A stretch of DNA of 64,000 bases from Kordia antarctica. Its GTDB lineage: Bacteria; Bacteroidota; Bacteroidia; Flavobacteriales; Flavobacteriaceae. The notes below the pieces were generated by a model. That model saw only the letters and a program-made list of their open reading frames with translations, was not told where the DNA came from and did not search any database. Position numbers and translations under genes: made by a program. Where the stretch lies: positions 4,927,501 to 4,991,500 of the forward strand of contig NZ_CP019288.1 of assembly GCF_009901525.1 (NCBI RefSeq). The letters are read 5' to 3'. Positions 8,296 to 15,153 of the stretch are shown here, piece by piece; position 1 is the stretch's first letter, and every line of letters starts with the position of its first letter.

Positions 8296-9831
8296 ATGCA
8301 ACACGACAAGGTATTAATATTAGACTTCGGATCGCAATACACACAACTAATTGCGCGTAGAGTTCGAGAACTGAACATCTATTCCGAAATTTTTCCATTC
8401 AACAAAATTCCAGCAAACGTAGACGAATATAAGGCGGTGATTCTTTCGGGAAGTCCAATGTCTGTACGTTCTGCGGAAGCGTTTCATCCAGATTTAAAAG
8501 GCATTCGTGGTAAAAAGCCACTATTAGCCGTTTGTTACGGTGCGCAATATTTGGCACATTTTTCTGGCGGAGAAGTTGCCGAATCAAACACACGAGAATA
8601 TGGACGCGCCAATTTGAATTTCGTTCAAGACAATGAACCTTTCTTAGCTGGAATTTCAGTAGGAAGTCAAGTTTGGATGAGTCATAGTGATACCATTAAA
8701 AGTTTGCCAACCAACGGAAAACTGTTAGCAAGTACGCACGATGTAAAAAATGCGGCTTATAAAATAGAAGGAGAAACTACATATGCGATTCAGTTTCATC
8801 CAGAAGTATATCATTCCAAAGATGGAAAACAATTACTAGAAAATTTTCTAGTAACTATTGCAAATGTAAATCCTGATTGGACACCAAACGCATTTGTAGG
8901 AGAAACTGTAGAAGCTTTAAAAGCACAACTAGGAAACGATAAAGTTGTACTTGGATTATCTGGCGGAGTTGACTCAAGTGTTGCGGCAATGTTATTACAC
9001 AAAGCCATTGGAGAAAATTTATATTGCATTTTCGTAAACAACGGATTGTTACGTAAAAACGAATATACAAGTGTTTTAGAACAATATGAAGGCATGGGAC
9101 TCAATGTAAAAGGAGTTGATGCTTCGGCACGCTTTTTGGATGCGCTAGCAGGATTGAGTGATCCAGAAGAAAAACGAAAAGCCATTGGTCGTGTATTTAT
9201 TGAAGTGTTTGATGATGAAGCACACCAAATACAAAATGTAACTTGGTTGGCACAAGGAACTATTTATCCTGATGTGATAGAAAGTGTAAGTGCAACAGGT
9301 GGACCAAGTGCTACTATAAAAAGTCATCACAATGTTGGCGGTTTGCCCGATTTTATGAAATTGAAAATCGTAGAACCACTAAAAGCATTGTTTAAAGATG
9401 AAGTTCGGAGAGTTGGTGCTTCTATGGAAATGGACAAACAATTATTAGGCCGTCATCCGTTTCCAGGACCAGGATTGGCCATCAGGATTTTGGGCGATAT
9501 TACTGCTGAAAAAGTTCGTATATTACAAGAAGTTGACGCTGTTTTTATTGACGGATTACGCACTTGGAATTTGTATGATAAAGTATGGCAAGCTGGCGCA
9601 ATATTATTACCTGTAAACTCTGTTGGAGTTATGGGAGACGAGCGAACATATGAAAAAGTAGTCGCATTGCGCGCTGTAGAAAGTACAGACGGAATGACGG
9701 CAGATTGGGTAGATTTACCTTATAAGTTTTTACAAAAAGTATCTAACGATATAATAAATAAAGTAAAAGGCGTTAATAGAGTAGTGTATGACATTAGCTC
9801 AAAACCGCCAGCAACCATTGAATGGGAATAA
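8296..9831 (+). CDS. guaA: GMP synthase (glutamine-hydrolysing)
   Basis: The protein has 511 residues and converts XMP to GMP with ATP and glutamine in the cytosol. The N-terminal class I glutamine amidotransferase has nucleophile C80 in AVCYGAQYL and HPE (QFHPEVYHS) near 170. The ATP-pyrophosphatase P-loop SGGVDSS is near 225. The C-terminal dimerisation domain ends in the conserved KPPATIEWE. It heads a run of closely spaced same-strand genes (20-bp gaps) with the LysM protein, OsmC, DUF922-like and DUF3820-like genes, probably one operon. Confidence 0.97.
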   Translation: MQHDKVLILDFGSQYTQLIARRVRELNIYSEIFPFNKIPANVDEYKAVILSGSPMSVRSAEAFHPDLKGIRGKKPLLAVCYGAQYLAHFSGGEVAESNTREYGRANLNFVQDNEPFLAGISVGSQVWMSHSDTIKSLPTNGKLLASTHDVKNAAYKIEGETTYAIQFHPEVYHSKDGKQLLENFLVTIANVNPDWTPNAFVGETVEALKAQLGNDKVVLGLSGGVDSSVAAMLLHKAIGENLYCIFVNNGLLRKNEYTSVLEQYEGMGLNVKGVDASARFLDALAGLSDPEEKRKAIGRVFIEVFDDEAHQIQNVTWLAQGTIYPDVIESVSATGGPSATIKSHHNVGGLPDFMKLKIVEPLKALFKDEVRRVGASMEMDKQLLGRHPFPGPGLAIRILGDITAEKVRILQEVDAVFIDGLRTWNLYDKVWQAGAILLPVNSVGVMGDERTYEKVVALRAVESTDGMTADWVDLPYKFLQKVSNDIINKVKGVNRVVYDISSKPPATIEWE

Positions 9832-9851
9832 TTAATAAAACAGCGTAGAGA

Positions 9852-11774
9852 ATGAAAAAGTTTTTAGGATTTTTTTTAGCAATAGTATTGACAGGTTGTT
9901 CTGCAACAGCACAGCAATACAAAAGTCATACGGTAGCTAGAGGAGAAACCGTAGAAAGTATTGCCGATAAATATAATGTGAGCGTTGATGATATTATAAA
10001 ACTTAATCCTGAAACAAGACGCGGCGTTCGTAAAAACAATGTGTTGGTTATTCCTTCGAAATCTATAAAGGTTTCCAAAGATGTTGAGGTTACATTTATC
10101 AATCATAAAGTAAGACGAAAAGAAACGTTATACAGCATTTCAAAAAAATATGGTATTGCGATTGATGATATCAAAAAATTCAATGAAAAAGTAGCTAAAA
10201 ATGGTTTGAAAAGAGGCGATCGTATTGCAATTCCTGTTTTTAATACAAAGAAAGATGAAGTTGTTGAAGTTGTTTCTGGTACAGATGAAGAAGAAACTAA
10301 AAATGAAGAAGCTTCTTTTGAAATCTATACGGTAAAAGCAAAAGAAACAAAATGGGGAATTGCGCATAGTTACGGTCTTACGATTGAAGAATTGGAAGAT
10401 CTCAATCCAGAAATCAAAGACGGATTAAAAATTGGACAAGAAATAAAATTGCCGATTCGTACAGACAAACCACAAGTTGCTAGTACTGAAAAATATGTGT
10501 TTTACGATGTAAAGCCAAAACAAACACTCTATACGTTAACAAGAAAGTTTGGTGTTTCGGAAGAAGAACTTATTTTGTTAAATCCTGCGTTGAAAGATGG
10601 TTTAAAAGCTGGAATGGTATTAAAGTTGCCAATTGCGGAGACAGAAAATTTAGAAGTTATTGGCGCTGTCATTGTTGATAGATTCAACTTTTTGGAAAAT
10701 GCAAGCACAGAAAATGTATCAAATATTGTCATTATGTTACCGTTTAAGTTGAACGAAATGAACATGGATTCTGTGAGTCAAACTAAGGACAAATTAAAAA
10801 ATGATCGTTTACTAAACTACGCTACCGAATTTTACACAGGTTCATTAATGGCATTGGATTCTATGAAACAATTAGGGTTTTCTGTAAATGTGAAAATACT
10901 TGACAATCAAGGAAATAAAGTTGCGACTAGAAGGTTGGTGCAAAGCAATGACTTTTCAAATGTAAACGCGGTTATTGGTCCAATTTTAGATTCAAACGTA
11001 GAAATTGTAGCTGCAGAACTAAAATCAGATGGAATTCCTGTTATTTCTCCACTTTCAAGTATAGAAGTAAAACATAGAAATGTGTACCAATCGGTTCCAA
11101 CAAAAAAAATATTGGAGGAAACTATGCTTGCGTTTATTACAGAAAAAGGGCAAAATAAGAATGTAATTATCATAGCGAGTAATAGTCATGCAGCTATCAA
11201 AGCGCGATTGCAATCAGCTTTACCAAATGCCAGTGTATTCAATCCTGAAAAGGGAAATTACATACAACCAACAAAAATTTTACCATTACTAAAAAAAGAC
11301 GAAGAAAACTGGGTAATTTTGGAAACAGATGATTTGTCACTCATAGCAAATGTCACTTCTGTATTGAATTCATACACAACAAGCGAAAAACGAAAAATTG
11401 TATTATTGACAACAAATAAAAGTGATAGTTATGACAATCATAGCAATGTTTATAACAGTCATTTAGCCAATTTGAGTTTTCACTATCCATCTATAGATAA
11501 GCCGTCATCTTTAGACAATATATTTGTAAAAAACTACGAACGTACTTATAACATTTCGCCAAGTACAATTGCTACGCGTGGATTTGACATTACTTTTGAT
11601 GTTTTATTGCGTTTGGCATATGACAAAGATTTGGCAAAAAGTGTACGATCTGGTGCGATTACTAATTATGTAGAAAACAGATTTGAATACGATAAAAAAT
11701 TATTTGGCGGATTTTTTAATAAAGGTGTTTACATTGTAATGTACGATGGATTAGAAATTAAAAAAGCCAATTAA
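9852..11774 (+). CDS. LysM-repeat lipoprotein with periplasmic-binding-like domain
   Basis: The protein has 640 residues. The signal ends with an LTGC lipobox (Cys16), so it is probably a lipoprotein. Four LysM repeats lie at about 24-68, 84-128, 157-202 and 215-261, and bind peptidoglycan or other GlcNAc polymers. Residues about 285-640 look like a type 1 periplasmic-binding fold (NIVIMLPFKLNEM strand, GPILDSNVEIVAAELKSDGIPVISPLSS), similar to amino-acid ABC substrate-binding or LppC/LpoA-like domains. A cell-wall-associated envelope role is inferred. It starts 20 bp after guaA, so it is probably cotranscribed with a housekeeping gene. Confidence 0.85.
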   Translation: MKKFLGFFLAIVLTGCSATAQQYKSHTVARGETVESIADKYNVSVDDIIKLNPETRRGVRKNNVLVIPSKSIKVSKDVEVTFINHKVRRKETLYSISKKYGIAIDDIKKFNEKVAKNGLKRGDRIAIPVFNTKKDEVVEVVSGTDEEETKNEEASFEIYTVKAKETKWGIAHSYGLTIEELEDLNPEIKDGLKIGQEIKLPIRTDKPQVASTEKYVFYDVKPKQTLYTLTRKFGVSEEELILLNPALKDGLKAGMVLKLPIAETENLEVIGAVIVDRFNFLENASTENVSNIVIMLPFKLNEMNMDSVSQTKDKLKNDRLLNYATEFYTGSLMALDSMKQLGFSVNVKILDNQGNKVATRRLVQSNDFSNVNAVIGPILDSNVEIVAAELKSDGIPVISPLSSIEVKHRNVYQSVPTKKILEETMLAFITEKGQNKNVIIIASNSHAAIKARLQSALPNASVFNPEKGNYIQPTKILPLLKKDEENWVILETDDLSLIANVTSVLNSYTTSEKRKIVLLTTNKSDSYDNHSNVYNSHLANLSFHYPSIDKPSSLDNIFVKNYERTYNISPSTIATRGFDITFDVLLRLAYDKDLAKSVRSGAITNYVENRFEYDKKLFGGFFNKGVYIVMYDGLEIKKAN

Positions 11775-11794
11775 TTTAAAAAATAGTAACATTC

Positions 11795-12196
11795 ATGACT
11801 TCAAAAGTAACTTACAAAGGAAATCTTAGAACGGTTTCTCAACATATAAAATCTGGAAATGAATTCATTACAGATGCGCCAACAGACAATAATGGCAAAG
11901 GAGAAGCGTTTTCTCCAACAGATACTGTAGCAACAGGACTTGCAAGTTGCATGTTAACTGTGATGGGAATTAAGGCGGAACAATTAGGTGTACACATGGA
12001 AGGCACAACTGCGGAAGTGACCAAAACAATGGCGTCAAATCCGAGAAGAATCTCTAAAATAGAAGTCAAGCTTAATTTGCCTTTTGAAGCGGATACTAAG
12101 ACAAGAAAAATATTAGAAAACACAGCAAATACCTGTCCTGTGCATTACAGTTTGCATCCAGATATTGAGAAAATTGTTGAATTTCATTGGAAATAA
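11795..12196 (+). CDS. OsmC/Ohr family protein
   Basis: The protein has 133 residues with the OsmC-like fold. The two family cysteines are present, C52 in GLASCMLTVMG and C114 in NTCPVHYSL, so thiol-based peroxidase activity is possible. It is cytosolic. It follows the LysM gene by 20 bp, and the next gene's ATG comes directly after its stop codon, indicating a polycistronic arrangement. OsmC, Ohr and YhfA subfamilies cannot be separated with confidence; the CPVH motif is typical of the YhfA/OsmC-like group. Confidence 0.9.
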   Translation: MTSKVTYKGNLRTVSQHIKSGNEFITDAPTDNNGKGEAFSPTDTVATGLASCMLTVMGIKAEQLGVHMEGTTAEVTKTMASNPRRISKIEVKLNLPFEADTKTRKILENTANTCPVHYSLHPDIEKIVEFHWK

Positions 12197-12730
12197 ATGT
12201 ATAAACTCTTAGTCGTACTTTGTGTTTTTTTATTCGTTCAAGACGAAGAATCTATTGCGTGGACACAAAATCAAAAACTACATTGGGGAAATTTTGAAGG
12301 TGAACCAAAACCGAATACTGGAGCTGTTGCAATTACAGCTTCTGGAATTACCTATGGATTTAGTTCAAAAACCTTTTCCGACAGTGATAAAATAGAATAT
12401 ACAACCGATGTAGAGGCACAATTTTATCCAGATCGATCATGGTATTTAAAAGAACGTGTCAACGATACTATATTAAAGCACGAACAATTACATTTTGATA
12501 TTACTGAATTGCATGCGCGTAAACTTCGAAAGCGCATCAAAAATGTAAAAACTACAAAGAATATTCAGCAAGTCATTTCTAAAATTTACGATGAAGTTAG
12601 TGCCGAATTAAATAAAATGCAAAATGATTATGACAAAGGTTCAGAGCATTCTATAAATTATGAAGGACAAGTAAAGTGGCAAAAACTTATTGCAAAAGAA
12701 CTTCAAGAACATAGTAGATATAGAAAATAA
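12197..12730 (+). CDS. DUF922-like putative zinc-dependent protease
   Basis: The protein has 177 residues with a short hydrophobic N-terminus that may be a signal peptide. The key motif is KHEQLHFDITELHARK (about residues 94-109), containing HEQLH of HExxH type followed by a Phe and a second His. This is the layout of the DUF922 Zn-dependent protease family, and the W..L...DF-type core (WTQNQKLHWGNFEG) is also typical. The ATG begins at the base after the OsmC stop codon, so translation is probably coupled. Substrate unknown. Confidence 0.8.
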   Translation: MYKLLVVLCVFLFVQDEESIAWTQNQKLHWGNFEGEPKPNTGAVAITASGITYGFSSKTFSDSDKIEYTTDVEAQFYPDRSWYLKERVNDTILKHEQLHFDITELHARKLRKRIKNVKTTKNIQQVISKIYDEVSAELNKMQNDYDKGSEHSINYEGQVKWQKLIAKELQEHSRYRK

Positions 12731-12740
12731 ACCAACTAGC

Positions 12741-12989
12741 ATGACTGATTTCCCAAGCAAAGAAGCGCAACAAAAACTACTCATTGAATTGGCGCACGCT
12801 AAAATGCCTTTTGGTAAGTATAAAGGTAAATATTTGGTCAATCTGCCAGAATTCTATCTAATTTGGTATCGTCAAAAAGGATTTCCAAAAGGAAAAATTG
12901 GACAACAATTAGCGCAAATGCTTGATATTAAAATAAATGGTTTAGAGCCAATCATTTACAACATCCAACGGAAGTTTGAAAAGCGTTAA
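12741..12989 (+). CDS. DUF3820-like small protein
   Basis: The protein has 82 residues from ATG 12741. The core MPFGKYKGKYLVNLPEFYLIWYRQKGFPKG is read as the DUF3820 motif (putative quorum-sensing-regulated or exonuclease-associated family; the true function is not known). It is cytosolic, with no signal or membrane segment. A longer frame from 12690 overlaps the preceding gene and includes no family motif, so the ATG ten bases after the DUF922-like stop was preferred. It is the last gene of the apparent guaA operon. Confidence 0.85.
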   Translation: MTDFPSKEAQQKLLIELAHAKMPFGKYKGKYLVNLPEFYLIWYRQKGFPKGKIGQQLAQMLDIKINGLEPIIYNIQRKFEKR

Positions 12990-13002
12990 TTATAAAAAAT
13001 TA

Positions 13003-13052
13003 GTATTGAGTATTGAGAACTGACAACTGAGACTGAATACTGAATACTGAAT
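13003..13052. repeat. Heptanucleotide tandem repeats (GTATTGA x2, ACTGAAT x3)
   Basis: GTATTGA is repeated twice from 13003, and ACTGAAT is repeated three times at 13032-13052, after the last gene of the guaA operon. The rest of 12990-13263 shows no gene. Confidence 0.75.
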
Positions 13053-13263
13053 CAAATTCACCATACTTCTTACAATTCTCTACATCTTACTACGTATTTA
13101 TAACCTTTTATGTCGCAACTACGGAAAAAGGGGAAAAGACCCTTTTTTAACTAAGTAAATAATCCATATCTTTAATACTTCCCCTTTTACATGCAGTCAA
13201 TCAGTAGTTTACCTATGAATTGAATGTATATGTTGAGGGATTTTTTGTTTAAATAAACACAGT

Positions 13264-13860
13264 ATGATAGTATTACTAGACAACGGTCACGGAGGTTTAA
13301 TCAATGGAACTTACCAAACACCAGGAAAACGTTCACCAATATGGAATGATGGTTCGCAACTATTTGAAGGCGAATTTAATAGAGCAATTGTAAACGGAAT
13401 TATTGAAGATTTAACAACACTTCGAATTCCATATGTAAATATAGCCGCCGAATATAGAGATGTAACTTTAGAAACACGTATGAGCAGAGCCAATAAATTT
13501 GGTTCAAGAAATTGTTTCTATCTTAGTGTACACTCAAATGCAGGTGGCGGACATGGAAGTGAAGTGTTTACGTCGCCAGGAAATACTAAAAGCGATAAAA
13601 TTGCAACGGTTTTTGGGGAAGAATTCAAAAGAGAATTCCCGAATCGTAGATTGCGAACAGATTTCTCCGATGGCGATTTAGACAAAGAAGAAAATTTCTA
13701 CGTCCTCAAACGCACAAGAATGCCAGCAATACTAACGGAAAACTTCTTTATGGATAATGAAGAAGAATGCAAATCGTTATTAATGACGCGTGACGGACGA
13801 GCAAAAATCATTAAATATCACGTAGATGCTATCAAAAGAGTACAACAAGAATTATTTTAA
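13264..13860 (+). CDS. N-acetylmuramoyl-L-alanine amidase (Amidase_3), leaderless
   Basis: The protein has 198 residues and no signal peptide. It cleaves the bond between muramic acid and L-alanine in peptidoglycan. Amidase_3 zinc ligands are visible: H9 (LLDNGHGG), a Glu near 35-37 (FEGEFNRA) and H90 (YLSVHSNAGGG), with catalytic E159 (ILTENFFMDN). The compact, signal-less form resembles phage or endolysin-type amidases rather than an AmiC-type exported enzyme, so it would need a holin-like route or cell lysis to reach the wall. It is followed at 18-bp spacing by a lipoprotein gene and then a small helical protein gene. Confidence 0.9.
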   Translation: MIVLLDNGHGGLINGTYQTPGKRSPIWNDGSQLFEGEFNRAIVNGIIEDLTTLRIPYVNIAAEYRDVTLETRMSRANKFGSRNCFYLSVHSNAGGGHGSEVFTSPGNTKSDKIATVFGEEFKREFPNRRLRTDFSDGDLDKEENFYVLKRTRMPAILTENFFMDNEEECKSLLMTRDGRAKIIKYHVDAIKRVQQELF

Positions 13861-13878
13861 ATCATAACCTATACCAAC

Positions 13879-14343
13879 ATGAAAACACGTTTTTATTTAG
13901 TGTACCTAAGTGCATTAGCACTTTTATTAGTGACGTCTTGCGTTTCACTACGATCCTCCGTTTTTGATCAATATTCATATCAAAAAGGAACAGAAATTAA
14001 AGTTGATGCCACACGATTGATGGACAAAGCCGATCAGCAATACGACTCGCTAACGGCAGCCATTGTAAACTTGGAAACTGAATTAGAAAAAATGGTGGAA
14101 TATGAAAAAAATAAGCCAGACAATCAAATCAGTTATGCAATGTGGAAAATGATTGCAGATCCAAACAAGAAATTCATTGGCGGATTTTTAAAGCTTTGGA
14201 AAGAAAAAGGTGCAATGAGTACATTTTTTGCCACAGAAGCAAAAGGGCAAGTAGTAGAAGCACTCGATTTAATTCTACAATACGAAGGAAAAAAAGATCC
14301 AGCGGCAGAAAACAAGCTAAAAGCAATACTTGGTTTACAATAA
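13879..14343 (+). CDS. Lipoprotein of unknown function
   Basis: The protein has 154 residues with a clear lipoprotein signal (LLLVTSC, Cys at about residue 21). The mature part is helical and charged, with a coiled-coil-like stretch around residues 50-75 (LETELEKMVEYEKN). No family is recognised. It sits between the leaderless amidase and a small helical protein, with gaps of 18 bp on each side, so the three are probably one transcript. A spanin-like outer-membrane role in a lysis module is only a speculation from the neighbourhood. Confidence 0.75.
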   Translation: MKTRFYLVYLSALALLLVTSCVSLRSSVFDQYSYQKGTEIKVDATRLMDKADQQYDSLTAAIVNLETELEKMVEYEKNKPDNQISYAMWKMIADPNKKFIGGFLKLWKEKGAMSTFFATEAKGQVVEALDLILQYEGKKDPAAENKLKAILGLQ

Positions 14344-14361
14344 CTATAAAAGCAAACACAC

Positions 14362-14721
14362 ATGGAAGTTAAAGATATACTCAAAGAAATAAAAAGTAAC
14401 TTACTGGGTTTAGTAGGTGGAAAATTTGAAGATTTAAAATCTGAATCTAAAAAAGATGTACAAGATTTTTTAAATGCTTCAAAAGTAAAACTAGAACGTT
14501 GGACACTTTTATTAGCAGCAGGACATATTTCGCCAGAAGAATATAAATGGTTGGTAGAAAGTCAAAAAGATTTAGTAATCCTCAAAGGACTATATGCTGC
14601 GGGCGTTTCTAAAATAAAACTAGGTCATTTAAAAAATAGTATTCTTGATTCGGTAATAAATACAGCCATAGGTTTAGTTGCAAAAACGACAGATACATCA
14701 ACAGAAGATGCCAATGCGTAA
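14362..14721 (+). CDS. Small helical protein of unknown function
   Basis: The protein has 119 residues with no signal peptide. The first half is amphipathic helix (VKDILKEIKSNLLGLVGG), followed by ERWTLLLAAGHISPEEYKWLVESQKDL and a moderately hydrophobic C-terminal segment (ILDSVINTAIGLVAKTT). A hydrophobic C-terminal tail could associate with membrane. No family is recognised. It is the third gene of the amidase/lipoprotein cluster and is followed by a rho-independent terminator. Confidence 0.7.
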   Translation: MEVKDILKEIKSNLLGLVGGKFEDLKSESKKDVQDFLNASKVKLERWTLLLAAGHISPEEYKWLVESQKDLVILKGLYAAGVSKIKLGHLKNSILDSVINTAIGLVAKTTDTSTEDANA

Positions 14722-14758
14722 TAAATAAGACGAATTCAACACATAGCAATTCAATTGC

Positions 14759-14811
14759 TAACTCTGTAATTTAATCTGAGTTCGATATAAAAATTCAGAG
14801 TGTTTTTTGTC
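14759..14811 (+). terminator. Terminator after the amidase cluster
   Basis: ACTCTG ... CAGAGT forms a stem with a long A/T-rich loop and is followed by GTTTTTTG. It lies about 40 bp after the stop codon at 14721. Confidence 0.5.
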
Positions 14812-14990
14812 TTTTCCGCAGTATAGCAGGGGTTTTTCGTTAAGAATTTTCGAATCCTTGGAGAAAATTTAGAAAAATTCATGCGGTTTTAGTTTTTCTC
14901 TAAAAGAAAAACTAAAAATACCTCTGGAAAAGCGCACTTTCTTTTGTTTCTTTTCTTTGTGCGAGCAAAGAAAACGAAAATCAAAAAATG
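14805..14990 (+). repeat. Dispersed structured repeat, copy B
   Basis: This is the second copy of the element at 4851-5040, in the same orientation. Its first hairpin is TTTTAGTTTTTCT / AGAAAAACTAAAA, where copy A has TTTTTGTTTTAT / AATAAAAACAAAAA: the arms differ between copies but stay paired. Its second hairpin TTTTCTTTG-TGCGAG-CAAAGAAAA keeps the stem and changes the loop. It lies between the amidase cluster and the toxin-like operon, and the remaining 14991-15153 shows no gene. Confidence 0.75.
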
Positions 14991-15153
14991 AAAATCAAAT
15001 GTTTAGCACTTATTTTAAAATATGATCAAAATTTTATTTGAGTAAACTTATGTCGAACTGACGTTAATTTAATAACTCTCAATATGTTCAGAAAGAACTA
15101 TTGAGAGTTATTTTTTTGTACAAATACACTGAATAACATATGAGCAGATTCTT

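Noticed and set aside
8123-8398. Minus-strand frame across the guaA promoter and start
   Set aside because: It overlaps the real guaA start antisense and has no family features.
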